Source: Bradyrhizobium sp. 139 (GTDB lineage: Bacteria; Pseudomonadota; Alphaproteobacteria; Rhizobiales; Xanthobacteraceae). Taken from it: DNA of 64,000 bases. The notes below the pieces were generated by a model. It was not told the DNA's origin. It saw only the letters and a program-made list of their open reading frames with translations, and did not search any database. The position numbers were made by a program, and so were the translations under genes. Location: the NCBI RefSeq assembly GCF_023074175.1, contig NZ_JADPKS010000126.1, forward strand, positions 53,882 through 117,881. The letters are read 5' to 3'. This document shows, in pieces, positions 1 to 9,189 of this stretch (position 1 is the first letter of the stretch; each line of letters opens with the position of its first letter).

Positions 1-1012
1 GATCGAAGCCGAGCGCCTGCGCGATGAACAGCGTCGCCAGCGTCATGTAGATGTTGGTGCCGTCGAGGTTGAACGAGTAGCCCGTGGGCACCACGAGCCC
101 GACCACCGATTTGGAGCAGCCGAGGCGCTCGAGCTTCTCCATCAAGGAGGGCAGCGCGCTTTCCGAGGACGAGGTGCCGAGCACGATCAGCAGCTCGTCC
201 TTGATGTAGGCGAGGAACTTGAAGATGGAGAACCCGGCGAAGCGCGCGATGATCCCGAGCACGACGAACACGAACAGCGCCGCGGTCAAATAGAACGTCG
301 CGATCAGGCCGATCAGGTTGAGGATCGCTCCGGTGCCGAACTTGCCGATGGTGTAGGCCATCGCGCCGAAGGCGCCGATCGGCGCCGCGCGCATCACGAT
401 GGAGATGACTCCGAACACCGCATGCGCGGCGTCGTCGATGAAGCTGCGGATGGTGTGGCCGCGCTCGCCGAGCCCCATGATCGCGAAGCCGAACAGCACC
501 GAGAACAGCAGCACCTGGAGGATCTCGCCCTGCGCGAAGGCGCCGACGACGGTGTCCGGAATGATGTGCAGGACGAAGTCGACCGACTTCTGGCCGGCGG
601 CCTGCTTGGCGTAATTGGCAACGGCGGCCTCGTTTGCCGCGGCATTGCCGAAGCCTGCGCCTGGCTTCACCAGGTTGCCGATGATGAGCCCGATCACAAG
701 GGCGAAAGTGGAGACGATCTCGAAATAGACCAGCGCCTTGACGCCGATGCGGCCGACCTTCTTGGCGTCCTGGATATGCGCGATGCCAGAGACCACGGTG
801 CAGAAGATGATCGGCGCGATCACCATCTTGATCAGCTTGATGAAGCCGTCCCCGAGCGCCTTGATCCATTCGTTGGTGGCGACCGTCGGCCAGAGCCAGC
901 CGACGATGGCGCCGAGCACGATGGCGATCAGCACCTGGACGTAGAGGACCTTGTACCACGGCTTGGCGGCGGTCGGCGCGACCGGCGCCCCCGCCATCGT
1001 TGTCGTCGTCAT
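1..1012 (-). CDS. dctA: C4-dicarboxylate transporter DctA (3' end cut by window)
   Basis: Sodium/proton-coupled uptake of succinate, fumarate and malate across the inner membrane (DAACS family). The first 337 residues are present; the family is about 430-445 long, so the last helices lie outside the window. Hydrophobic helices alternate with short loops, and the family signature is visible: a serine-rich SSSESALPSLMEK stretch, then PTGYSFNLDGTNIYM. Start is the ATG at 1012; an ATG just upstream runs into a stop after three codons. A neighbouring dctBD pair is not in view. In rhizobia this transporter feeds nitrogen-fixing bacteroids (family knowledge). Confidence 0.95.
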   Translation of the reverse strand, partial: MTTTTMAGAPVAPTAAKPWYKVLYVQVLIAIVLGAIVGWLWPTVATNEWIKALGDGFIKLIKMVIAPIIFCTVVSGIAHIQDAKKVGRIGVKALVYFEIVSTFALVIGLIIGNLVKPGAGFGNAAANEAAVANYAKQAAGQKSVDFVLHIIPDTVVGAFAQGEILQVLLFSVLFGFAIMGLGERGHTIRSFIDDAAHAVFGVISIVMRAAPIGAFGAMAYTIGKFGTGAILNLIGLIATFYLTAALFVFVVLGIIARFAGFSIFKFLAYIKDELLIVLGTSSSESALPSLMEKLERLGCSKSVVGLVVPTGYSFNLDGTNIYMTLATLFIAQALGFD

Positions 1013-1095
1013 CGTTTCATTCCCCCGCAAACGCAGAGCCAGCCAAGATCAACTTGGCCGGCTCTGTCAATTGGAACTGCTCGTTATTGCGCGCT

Positions 1096-1710
1096 TTACC
1101 GGCGACGATCGATGATCCGGCGGGCCGCCGGCATCAGCGTCGCGCCCAGTGCGTTCTTGACCAGCGAGGCCGCGATGAACGGCATCAGGCCGATCTGCCA
1201 CGCCTTGGACATTCCGAGGCCGAGGCCGAAGGCCAGCCAGCCGAAACCGGCGGCCAGAATGACGACGTGGCCGACGGCCATCGCCGTAAACAGCAGCACC
1301 ACACTGCGATCCCAGCCGCGCTCGGCGAGCCAGCCACTGACAAAGGCGCCGCCAACGAAGCCGAACAGATAGCCTGCGGTCGGGCCGACCAGCGGCGCAA
1401 TTCCACCGACGGGGCCGGCGAATACCGGCAACCCCATCGCACCTTCGACGAGGTAAGCGACCATGGTTGCGCTGCCAAGGCGCCAGCCATAGGCGGCGCC
1501 GATCATCAGCACGACCAGCGTCTGCAAGGTCATGGGCACGTAAGGCAGCGGCAGGTTCACCTTGGCCGACAGCGCCATCAAGGCGGTGCCGAGCGCGACC
1601 AGCACGACGGCGCGCAAGGCGCCGACGCTTTCACCCGGCCGGGTCGGCCACATCAATGCGGCGAGAGGAGAATGCAGGTTGGTGGCGGACGGAAGGGAAC
1701 GGTCAGACAA
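1096..1710 (-). CDS. bioY: Biotin transporter BioY
   Basis: S-component of a biotin ECF transporter, 204 residues, the usual BioY size. About six hydrophobic segments; the PYVPMTLQTLVVLMIGA stretch near residues 55-72 and GPTAGYLFGFVGGAF near 109-123 are typical BioY signatures. No bioM or bioN gene is adjacent, so it would either work alone, as reported for some BioY proteins, or use a module encoded elsewhere. It lies 48 bp downstream of an aminotransferase on the same strand and may be co-transcribed. I saw no clear BioR site in that gap. Confidence 0.93.
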   Translation of the reverse strand: MSDRSLPSATNLHSPLAALMWPTRPGESVGALRAVVLVALGTALMALSAKVNLPLPYVPMTLQTLVVLMIGAAYGWRLGSATMVAYLVEGAMGLPVFAGPVGGIAPLVGPTAGYLFGFVGGAFVSGWLAERGWDRSVVLLFTAMAVGHVVILAAGFGWLAFGLGLGMSKAWQIGLMPFIAASLVKNALGATLMPAARRIIDRRR

Positions 1711-1758
1711 GTTGAACTCCGCAAGGCTGTTTTCGAAACGGCTGTCGAAAACTGGCGG

Positions 1759-2946
1759 CTATTTAAGCCAGTGAGCGATCCGGTCAACTGCCTCCCGCAT
1801 CTCATCTGCCGAGCGCGCGTAGGAGAGCCGTATGAACGAACGACCATGGATGGGATCGAAATCGAGGCCCGGCGTGGCCGCAACGTGCGCCTGCTCCAGC
1901 ATCTGCTTGGCGAAGTCGAAACTGTCCGAGGTGAAGTCCGAGACGTCCGCATAGAGATAGAATGCGCCGTCGGCAGGCAGGAACTTGCTCAAGCCTGCCT
2001 TGGGCAGTCCCTCGATCAGGATGCGCCGGTTTTCCTGATAGCCGTGCTTGATCTCCTCCATCTCGGCCGCACCGTCGAAGGCGGCTTCGGCTGCGATCTG
2101 CGACAGCGCCGGTACCGAGATCGAGAGGTTCTGCTGGAGCCGTTCGATCGGCCGCACCAGGATTTCCGGCACGACCATCCAGCCGACGCGCCAGCCCGTC
2201 ATGCAAAAATACTTCGAGAACGAGTTGATCACGAGTGCGTGCTCCGAGAGCGACGCCGCCGTCACCGCTGGAAACGCGTAGTCGAGCCCGTGATAGATCT
2301 CGTCGGAGATGAAGCGGATGCCGGCGTCTTCCGCCGCCGCGATCAGGCCAGCGAGCGCCTCGCGGGACATCATCGTTCCTGTCGGATTGGCCGGGCTGCC
2401 GACCAGCACGCCCTTCAGCGGCGCCTTGCGATGGGCGGCCAGCAGCGCCCCGCCGGTCAGCGCATGGCGCGTCTCGTGCGTGGTCTCGATCAACACCGGC
2501 TCGCAGCCGAGCGCGGTGAGGATATGACGATATGGCGGATAACCCGGCACCGTCACGGCGACGCGGTCACCGGGCTCGAACATCGACAGGAAGGCCAGGA
2601 TGAAGCCGCCGGAGGAGCCTGTCGTCACCACGATCCGCTCGGGGCTGACATCACAGCCATAGGCATCGCGATAATGGCGCGCGATGCGTCCGCGCAATGA
2701 GGGGATGCCGAGTGCGGAGGTATAATCGATCCGCCCCGCCTCGAGCGCCGCCTGCGCGGCCACAATCGCGGTCTTTGGGGCACCGGTTGCGGGCTGGCCG
2801 ACCTCCATGTGGATGACATGGCCGCCTGCCGCCTCGATCCGGGCCGCGGCGGCCATCACGTCCATCACCATGAATGCGGGAACATCACTGCGGCGGGAGG
2901 GCTCGAGCCACTGCCCCAACCGGTTCCTCAATGTCGCATCGTGCAT
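1759..2946 (-). CDS. Class I/II PLP-dependent aminotransferase
   Basis: Fold-type I aminotransferase of 395 residues, normal for the aspartate aminotransferase superfamily. Visible motifs are SPANPTG (184-190), DEIYHG (215-220) and the PLP lysine in NSFSKYFCMTGWRVGW (K245). Sequence style is closest to broad-specificity aspartate/aromatic aminotransferases annotated in Bradyrhizobium; exact substrate cannot be set from motifs. The start ATG at 2946 gives a full N-terminal arm. Same strand as bioY downstream. A biotin-synthesis transaminase (BioA) role is not supported, because BioA belongs to a different aminotransferase class. Confidence 0.9.
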   Translation of the reverse strand: MHDATLRNRLGQWLEPSRRSDVPAFMVMDVMAAAARIEAAGGHVIHMEVGQPATGAPKTAIVAAQAALEAGRIDYTSALGIPSLRGRIARHYRDAYGCDVSPERIVVTTGSSGGFILAFLSMFEPGDRVAVTVPGYPPYRHILTALGCEPVLIETTHETRHALTGGALLAAHRKAPLKGVLVGSPANPTGTMMSREALAGLIAAAEDAGIRFISDEIYHGLDYAFPAVTAASLSEHALVINSFSKYFCMTGWRVGWMVVPEILVRPIERLQQNLSISVPALSQIAAEAAFDGAAEMEEIKHGYQENRRILIEGLPKAGLSKFLPADGAFYLYADVSDFTSDSFDFAKQMLEQAHVAATPGLDFDPIHGRSFIRLSYARSADEMREAVDRIAHWLK

Positions 2947-3141
2947 GAATTTCTGCTATTTCGCTGGCGGATCGGTCCGTCCGGTCCGGAAAACGGGGCG
3001 CTTGCGCCCCAGACTGGCCGCATTGTACGGCTCATAAGGGGTACGGCTCATAAGGGCATATCGCGTATACGGCCCGCCGCCAATCGCCAAAAATCCAATC
3101 CCGAAACTGCTTGATCAAGACCGTTTGACCCGGACCGCCTG

Positions 3142-4539
3142 ATGTTGCTCCAGATCGTATTGCGCAAGAAGGCCTCCGCCCTCACCGCCCTCGTCACGGC
3201 CGCGGCGATCGCGCTGTTGCCGATGCCGGCAGCGCAAGCGCAGAAGGGCCCGCCGGTGCTGCGCGACACCGAGACCGAGCAGCTCCTGCGCGAATATACG
3301 CGCCCGATCCTGCGCGCCGCCGGTCTGGAGAAGCAGAACATCCAGATGGTGATCGTCAACGAGGGCTCCTTCAACGCGTTCGTTGCGGACGGCCGCCGCA
3401 TCTTCGTCAATTACGGCGCGATCCTCCAGTCGGAGACGCCGAACCAGATCATCGGCGTGCTCGCGCACGAGACCGGGCATCTGGCCGGCGGCCATCTGTC
3501 CAAGCTGCGCGAACAGCTCGCCAACGCCCAGACCCAGATGATCATCGCCATGCTGCTCGGCGCCGGCGCGATCGCCGTGGGCAGCACCCGCAGCAGCAGC
3601 GCCGGCAACAACGGGCTCGCCAATGCCGGCGCGGCCGCCATCGCCGGACCGCAGGAGATGATCCGCCGCACGCTATTGTCCTACCAGCGCCAACAGGAGG
3701 AGAACGCCGACCGGGCCGGGGTGAAATTCCTGACCGCGACCCAGCAATCGCCGAAGGGCATGTACGAGACCTTCAAGCGCTTCACCAGCGAGAGCCTGTT
3801 CGCGGCGCGCGGCGCCGATCCCTATCTGCAGTCGCACCCGATGCCCGCCGAACGCGTCGCGGCGCTCCAGGAATTCGCCAGCTCCAGCCCCTATTGGGAC
3901 AAGAAGGACGATCCCGCGCTCCAGCTCCGCCACGATATGGTGCGCGCCAAGATTTCCGCATTCATGGAGCGGCCGGAGACGGTCTACCGCCGCTACCCCC
4001 AGACGAACGACAGCATGCCGGCGCGCTACGCCCGCGCCATCAGCACCTATCTGCACGGCGATTTGCGCAGTGCGCTGGCCCAGATCGACGCGCTGATCCA
4101 GGTCCAGCCGAACAACCCGTATTTTTACGAGGTGCGAGGCCAGGCCCTGTTGGAGGGCGGCAAGCCGGCCGAGGCGATCCCTGCCCTGCGCAAGGCGGTG
4201 CAGCTTTCGAACAGCGCGCCCCTCATCGAGATGTTACTTGGGCAGGCTCTGGTTGGGTCCGATAATAAGGCCTACACGGACGATGCCGTTCGGATTCTCC
4301 GGGCCGCGGTGGCACGGGAACCGGAGGCTGCGCTCGGCTACATGCAGCTCGCGATGGCCTATGGCCGGAAGGGAGACTATGCCGAGGCGGATCTGGCGTC
4401 GGCACAGGCCGCTTATCTGCGCGGCGACAACAAGACCGCCCGCGAGCTCGCCACGCGCGCGAAAACCCGTTTCGCCGTCGGCACGCCCGGATGGGTCAAG
4501 GCCGACGATATCGTGGCGGCCAAGCCGCCCCGCAACTAA
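3142..4539 (+). CDS. Periplasmic M48 zinc metalloprotease with TPR region (BepA-like)
   Basis: 465 residues. An N-terminal hydrophobic segment ending in a PMPAAQAQ cleavage-like site (about 20-34) suggests export. The M48 zinc site HETGH is at 109-113, with the third ligand likely in QQEENADRAG near residue 190. After about residue 290 come TPR-like helices (AEAIPALRKAVQLS, YAEADLASAQAAYLRG). This order matches BepA/YfgC, which assembles or degrades outer-membrane LptD in enterobacteria (family knowledge). Downstream, 98 bp away on the same strand, is a DsbA-like protein, so the pair plausibly serves envelope protein quality control. Confidence 0.9.
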   Translation: MLLQIVLRKKASALTALVTAAAIALLPMPAAQAQKGPPVLRDTETEQLLREYTRPILRAAGLEKQNIQMVIVNEGSFNAFVADGRRIFVNYGAILQSETPNQIIGVLAHETGHLAGGHLSKLREQLANAQTQMIIAMLLGAGAIAVGSTRSSSAGNNGLANAGAAAIAGPQEMIRRTLLSYQRQQEENADRAGVKFLTATQQSPKGMYETFKRFTSESLFAARGADPYLQSHPMPAERVAALQEFASSSPYWDKKDDPALQLRHDMVRAKISAFMERPETVYRRYPQTNDSMPARYARAISTYLHGDLRSALAQIDALIQVQPNNPYFYEVRGQALLEGGKPAEAIPALRKAVQLSNSAPLIEMLLGQALVGSDNKAYTDDAVRILRAAVAREPEAALGYMQLAMAYGRKGDYAEADLASAQAAYLRGDNKTARELATRAKTRFAVGTPGWVKADDIVAAKPPRN

Positions 4540-4637
4540 CGCGACCAAGACGACGCCCGACACCACGACGTCACGACACCGAGTTCAAGTCCGCCGGGAC
4601 GTTTTCCGAAACCAGCTTTCGATAAGAGGATCTGCCT

Positions 4638-5405
4638 ATGCCTTCGCTGCGCCTGCTTGCTCCCGCGCTGTTTGCGCTCGCCCTGTTCGGCACAGCCGCG
4701 CCGGCGTCGGCCGACAGCTTCTCCGATGCCCAGCGCACCGATCTCGAGGCGATCATCAAGAACTATCTCGTCACCCATCCCGAGGTGCTCGAGGAAGCGA
4801 TGACCGAGCTCACCAAGCGCCAGGCCGCGGCCGAAACGCAAAAGCACGAGGCGAGCATCGCGCAGAACTCCGCTGCGATCTTCAACTCGCCGCGCCAGGT
4901 CGTGCTCGGCAACAAGGACGGCGACGTCACCTTCGTCGAGTTCTTCGACTACAATTGCGGCTACTGCAAGCGCGCAATGGGTGACATGCTCGACCTCATG
5001 AAGTCCGATCCGAAGCTGAAGGTCGTGCTGAAGGAGTTTCCGGTGCTGAGCCAGGGCTCGGTCGAAGCAGCGCAGGTCGCGGTCGCCGTGCGCATGCAGG
5101 ATCCCTCCGGCAAGAAGTATCTCGACTTCCATCAGAAGCTGCTCGGCGGCCGTGGCGCCGCCGACAAGGCGCGCGCGCTTCAAGCGGCCAAGGAAGCCGG
5201 CCTCGACACCGCTAGAATCGAGAAGGACATCGGCAGCGCCGAGGTGCGCGCCACCATCGAAGAGAACTTCAAGCTCGCCGAAGCGATGGGCATGAACGGC
5301 ACGCCGAGCTACGTGATCGGCAAGCAGATCGTGATCGGCGCGGTCGGTGTCGAAGGCCTGAAGGAAAAGATCGGCATTGCCCGCTGCGGCAAGGCGACCT
5401 GCTGA
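4638..5405 (+). CDS. DsbA family thiol:disulfide oxidoreductase (Com1-like)
   Basis: 255 residues with a signal peptide ending near PASA-DS (about residue 26), a helical N-terminal extension (about 27-85) and a thioredoxin fold. The active site CGYC sits at 107-110 in the EFFDYNCGYCKRA context, and the cis-proline loop is GTPSYVIG near residue 218. This is the Com1/BdbD-like subgroup, which keeps a conserved N-terminal helical region. It probably forms or rearranges disulfides in the periplasm. It follows the M48 protease gene, and a strong hairpin terminator follows it. Confidence 0.9.
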   Translation: MPSLRLLAPALFALALFGTAAPASADSFSDAQRTDLEAIIKNYLVTHPEVLEEAMTELTKRQAAAETQKHEASIAQNSAAIFNSPRQVVLGNKDGDVTFVEFFDYNCGYCKRAMGDMLDLMKSDPKLKVVLKEFPVLSQGSVEAAQVAVAVRMQDPSGKKYLDFHQKLLGGRGAADKARALQAAKEAGLDTARIEKDIGSAEVRATIEENFKLAEAMGMNGTPSYVIGKQIVIGAVGVEGLKEKIGIARCGKATC

Positions 5406-5434
5406 TCTCGCGTTTCACAACTTGCGCATGCGAC

Positions 5435-5467
5435 GAGGCCGGCTGAAAAGCCGGCCTTTTTGTTGAC
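5435..5467 (+). terminator. Rho-independent terminator after the DsbA-like gene
   Basis: An eight-base-pair GC-rich stem (AGGCCGGC / GCCGGCCT) with a six-base loop is followed by a TTTTTGTT tract, 30 bp after the stop codon. It should end transcripts of the M48-DsbA pair. Confidence 0.85.
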
Positions 5468-5644
5468 CGAAGCTCTGCTTCGTTAACCGAGGTCTGCGCG
5501 AATTCCGGCGCGAATTCGGCGCGCGCATTCATCTCGCGTTTAGGAAACAAATGCCGCGGAACCGCTGACGTTCCGGAACAACTCAAATCTCCTTTCGTTG
5601 ATGGCGCGGGCAATGACGCAGAGAAAACACCTGAGGAGAATTCG

Positions 5645-6445
5645 ATGTCTAACCGCTTTATGATCTCGGTTGCCGCACTCGCCCTTGTCGCGGGCACCGG
5701 TCTGGCGAACGCACAGGGCACCATGAACCGCGACAGCGGTGGCGGCGCCGGTGGTGCGCAGATGCAGCATTCGCAGCCTTCTGGCGAGCGTAGTGGTTCC
5801 ATGGGCAAGCAAGAGTCCATGGACAAGCAAGACAGGCATGACAAGGGAACGGTCGGTCAGGCCGGCGGCATGAAGGATCAGCCGGGCGCTCACGACAAGT
5901 CAACTCAGTCCGACAAGATGAACAAGGACCAGCCGGGAGCGACGCGTGAGAAGTCGACGCAGTCGGAGAAGTCGTCGACGGTCGGCCAGAGCCCGCGGAG
6001 CGACGAGAAGTCCAAGGGTAGCATGAGCAAGGAAACCGAGACCAAGGGCAGCAAGGACATGAAGGCCCAAGGTCAGGAAGACCGCAGCGGCATGAACGCG
6101 CCGGGCCACCAGGGTTCGCAAAGCCAGACCCAGACCCAGACCGGGACCGAGCGGTCGCAGACGACGACCGGCCAGGCTGGCGCGGCCGCCAAGCTCTCGA
6201 CCGAGCAGCGCACGCAGATCACCTCGGTGATCCGCGAGGAGAAGGTGGCGCCCGCGACCAATGTGAACTTCAACATTTCGGTCGGCACGCGCGTGCCGCG
6301 CGAGGGTATCGAGTTGCACGCCCTGCCGTCGCGTGTCGTGACGATCTATCCGGAGTGGCGCACCTACAAGTACGTCCTCGTCAAGGACGAGATCGTGATC
6401 ATCAATCCGGACACCTACGAGATCGTGGCGGTCCTGAACGTCTAA
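5645..6445 (+). CDS. Secreted DUF1236 domain protein with long polar repeat region
   Basis: 266 residues. Signal peptide (1-24, ending GLANAQG), then about 150 residues of low-complexity Gln/Ser/Lys/Asp/Gly sequence with repeated KSTQSDKM/KSTQSEK-like motifs. The C-terminal 70 residues carry the DUF1236 pattern (PREGIELHALPSRVVTIYPEWRTYKYVLV). DUF1236 proteins are exported and abundant in Bradyrhizobium and relatives; function is unknown. ATG at 5645 follows a clear TGAGGAGAATTCG ribosome site. A terminator hairpin lies just downstream. The polar middle would be disordered and may be an extended envelope linker (inference). Confidence 0.88.
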   Translation: MSNRFMISVAALALVAGTGLANAQGTMNRDSGGGAGGAQMQHSQPSGERSGSMGKQESMDKQDRHDKGTVGQAGGMKDQPGAHDKSTQSDKMNKDQPGATREKSTQSEKSSTVGQSPRSDEKSKGSMSKETETKGSKDMKAQGQEDRSGMNAPGHQGSQSQTQTQTGTERSQTTTGQAGAAAKLSTEQRTQITSVIREEKVAPATNVNFNISVGTRVPREGIELHALPSRVVTIYPEWRTYKYVLVKDEIVIINPDTYEIVAVLNV

Positions 6446-6468
6446 GGCCAGATCACGGCAACCTCAGG

Positions 6469-6494
6469 GGGCGGGCAGCGATGCCCGCCCTTTG
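6469..6494 (+). terminator. Hairpin terminator after the DUF1236 gene
   Basis: GGGCGGGC and GCCCGCCC form a perfect eight-base-pair stem with a six-base loop, followed by TTTGCC. The T tract is short, so termination may be partial. Confidence 0.7.
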
Positions 6495-6673
6495 CCGTTC
6501 GGCCGCCAGCCACCCTTCGGACTGGTTAACAAGCAATTTCCGTAGTTTGCGCACAGGTTTTTGCAGGCCGGATGAGCTGCCTGAAGCCCCTTGGGAGGTC
6601 CTTCAAGGCTTCCCCTCACGCCCTTTGTTACCTATAACCCCCGCCACGCCGAAGCACCTCTTGCGGGATTGGA

Positions 6674-7141
6674 ATGGCCGAACCAGCAACCGACACGATC
6701 CTCGTTCTCAACGGGCCGAACCTCAACATGCTGGGGACGCGCGAGCCGGAGAAGTACGGCCACGCGACGCTGGCCGACGTCGAGGCGCTGTGCGGGCAGA
6801 CGGCGGCGACGTACGGCCTCAAGGCCGACTGCCGGCAGTCCAACCGCGAGGGCGAACTGATCGACTTCATCCACGAAGCTCACGCCCGCAAGATGAAGGG
6901 CATCATCATCAATGCCGGCGGTTATTCGCACACCTCGATCGCGCTGCACGACGCGCTGCTCGCGGTCCAGATCCCGACGGTCGAAGTTCACGTGACCAAC
7001 ATCCACGCCCGCGAGAGTTTCCGTCACCACTCCTACACCGCGCGCGCGGCCTTCGCCTCGCTCTGCGGTTTCGGCGTCGAGGGCTACCGCCTCGCCATCC
7101 AGGGCCTTGCTGCCAAGCTCGGCATCAAGCCCAAAGCCTGA
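6674..7141 (+). CDS. aroQ: Type II 3-dehydroquinate dehydratase
   Basis: Third step of the shikimate pathway: dehydrates 3-dehydroquinate to 3-dehydroshikimate. 155 residues, typical for the dodecameric type II enzyme. The NGPNLNMLGTREPEKYG segment (13-29) contains the catalytic tyrosine; INAGGYSHTS carries the substrate-binding residues, and VHVTNIHARE with the following RHHS the other active-site residues. It sits 37 bp upstream of accB on the same strand, a linkage that is conserved in many proteobacteria. The start ATG gives the expected N-terminus. Confidence 0.97.
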   Translation: MAEPATDTILVLNGPNLNMLGTREPEKYGHATLADVEALCGQTAATYGLKADCRQSNREGELIDFIHEAHARKMKGIIINAGGYSHTSIALHDALLAVQIPTVEVHVTNIHARESFRHHSYTARAAFASLCGFGVEGYRLAIQGLAAKLGIKPKA

Positions 7142-7178
7142 CGCTCCCTCTTCACACAGAACATTCGGATCAAAGAAC

Positions 7179-7670
7179 ATGGCGCGCCAGCCAGACGACA
7201 AAGCAGCCGCAAAGTTTTCCAGCGAGGATTCCGCGCTCGTCCGCGAGCTCGCTTTGTTGCTCGATGAGACCAGCCTCACCGAGATCGAAATCGAACGTGC
7301 CGGCCTTCGCCTGCGCGTCGCCCGCAACATCAGCGTCGCCGCGACCATGCCGATGCAGATGGCAGCCGCCCCCGCCCTGTCGGCGGCCGCAGCTGCCGCC
7401 GCGCCGGCTGCTGCCGCGGCCGACCTGTCGAAGCACCCCGGCGCCGTGATCTCGCCGATGGTCGGCACCGCCTATTGGGCGCCGGAGCCCGGCGCCAAGC
7501 CGTTCATCGAGGTTGGCAGCAAGGTCTCGGTCGGCCAGACGTTGCTGATCATCGAAGCCATGAAGACCATGAACCAGATCCCCTCGCCGCGCGCCGGCAC
7601 GGTGACGCAGATCCTGATCGAAGACGGCCAGCCGGTCGAGTATGGCGAGCCGCTCGTCATCATTGAGTAA
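7179..7670 (+). CDS. accB: Acetyl-CoA carboxylase biotin carboxyl carrier protein
   Basis: 163 residues. An N-terminal region (1-60) is followed by an Ala/Pro-rich hinge (about 60-85) and a C-terminal biotinyl domain. The biotinylated lysine lies in the canonical EAMKTMNQI motif (EAMK about 127-130). It carries carboxybiotin between AccC and the carboxyltransferase AccAD in fatty acid synthesis. I chose the ATG at 7179 (MARQPDDK) because upstream in-frame codons look non-coding. It is followed 62 bp later by accC, the standard accBC operon. Confidence 0.97.
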   Translation: MARQPDDKAAAKFSSEDSALVRELALLLDETSLTEIEIERAGLRLRVARNISVAATMPMQMAAAPALSAAAAAAAPAAAAADLSKHPGAVISPMVGTAYWAPEPGAKPFIEVGSKVSVGQTLLIIEAMKTMNQIPSPRAGTVTQILIEDGQPVEYGEPLVIIE

Positions 7671-7732
7671 CGGCCAGGGGCGGCCAGCCGCCCTCGCCGC
7701 TTTCCGCGCGCCATTCGTCCCTTAAGGACACC

Positions 7733-9088
7733 ATGTTCGACAAGATCCTCATAGCCAATCGCGGCGAGATCGCCCTTCGCATCCTGCGCGCCTGCAAGGA
7801 GCTCGGGATCGCGACAGTTGCCGTGCACTCCACCGCCGACGCCGATGCCATGCATGTGCGCCTGTCGGATGAGAGCGTCTGCATCGGGCCACCACCGTCC
7901 AAGGACAGCTATCTCAACGTGCCCGCGCTGCTTGCGGCCTGCGAGATCACCGGCGCGGACGCCGTGCATCCCGGCTACGGCTTCCTCTCGGAGAACGCGC
8001 GTTTCGCCGAAATCCTTTCCGAGCACAATCTGCACTTCATCGGCCCCAAGGCCGAGCACATCCGCCTGATGGGCGACAAGATCGAGGCCAAGAAGACGGC
8101 CAGGAAGCTCGGCATTCCCGTGGTGCCCGGCTCAGACGGTGCGGTCGGCCCCGAGGACGACGCGATGGCGATCGCCAGGAAGATCGGCTTTCCCGTGCTG
8201 GTGAAGGCGGCGGCCGGCGGCGGCGGCCGCGGCATGAAGGTCGCGCAGAGCGAGGCCGATCTTCAGGTCGCGCTGTCGACGGCGGCCAACGAAGCCAAAT
8301 CCGCCTTCGGTGACGCGTCCGTTTATCTTGAAAAATACCTCCAGAAGCCGCGTCATATCGAGATCCAGATCCTCGGTGACGGCCGCGGCGGCGCGATCCA
8401 TCTCGGTGAGCGCGACTGCTCGCTGCAACGCCGTCATCAGAAGGTCTGGGAGGAAGGCCCCTCGCCCGTTCTTACCGCCGCTGCACGCGCCAGGATCGGC
8501 GAAACCTGCGCCAAGGCGATGCGCGAGATGAAATATCTCGGCGTCGGCACCATCGAATTCCTGTTCGAGGACGGCGAGTTCTACTTCATCGAGATGAACA
8601 CCCGCATCCAGGTCGAGCATCCCGTCACCGAGAGCATCACCGACATCGACCTCGTGCTTGAGCAGATCCGCATCGCCGCCGGCGGCGAATTGCCGGCGAA
8701 GCAGAGCGAGGTGCAGATTATCGGCCACGCCATCGAGTGCCGGATCAACGCCGAGAATCCGCAAACCTTCCGTCCCTCGCCCGGCCGCATCACACAATAT
8801 CACCCGCCCGGCGGCCTTGGCGTCCGCATCGATTCTGCGGTCTATCAGGGCTACACCATCCCGCCCTATTACGACTCCCTGGTTGGCAAGCTGATCGTGC
8901 ACGGCAAGACCCGCAGCGAATGCCTGATGCGGCTGCGCCGGGCGCTGGACGAGATGGTGGTCGAGGGCATCGAGACGACGCTGCCGCTGTTCCGCGACCT
9001 GGTGCGCCAGCCCTCGATCATCGACGGCGACTATCACATCCACTGGCTGGAACAGTACCTCGCCGGCAAGGAACCGGCTGCGGGATAA
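7733..9088 (+). CDS. accC: Acetyl-CoA carboxylase, biotin carboxylase subunit
   Basis: 451 residues, the normal AccC length. It carboxylates the biotin on AccB using ATP and bicarbonate. Domains in order are the biotin carboxylase N-terminal fold (FDKILIANRGEIALRILRACKELG), the ATP-grasp domain with the glycine-rich loop AAGGGGRGMK (about 160-169), KVWEEGPSP, the catalytic FIEMNTRIQVEHPVTE segment, and the C-terminal domain. Preceded by accB. In many Rhizobiales aat follows accC directly; here a three-gene signalling operon separates them. Confidence 0.97.
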   Translation: MFDKILIANRGEIALRILRACKELGIATVAVHSTADADAMHVRLSDESVCIGPPPSKDSYLNVPALLAACEITGADAVHPGYGFLSENARFAEILSEHNLHFIGPKAEHIRLMGDKIEAKKTARKLGIPVVPGSDGAVGPEDDAMAIARKIGFPVLVKAAAGGGGRGMKVAQSEADLQVALSTAANEAKSAFGDASVYLEKYLQKPRHIEIQILGDGRGGAIHLGERDCSLQRRHQKVWEEGPSPVLTAAARARIGETCAKAMREMKYLGVGTIEFLFEDGEFYFIEMNTRIQVEHPVTESITDIDLVLEQIRIAAGGELPAKQSEVQIIGHAIECRINAENPQTFRPSPGRITQYHPPGGLGVRIDSAVYQGYTIPPYYDSLVGKLIVHGKTRSECLMRLRRALDEMVVEGIETTLPLFRDLVRQPSIIDGDYHIHWLEQYLAGKEPAAG

Positions 9089-9189
9089 TCCTCTCTCCCA
9101 TGGAACCGCCTGGTCCCGATTGCGTTCTGGACGGCGGGGATAGTTCCGAGGGGCCGTCTTGAGTTCCATTGACGTGAAGCGAGACCGTC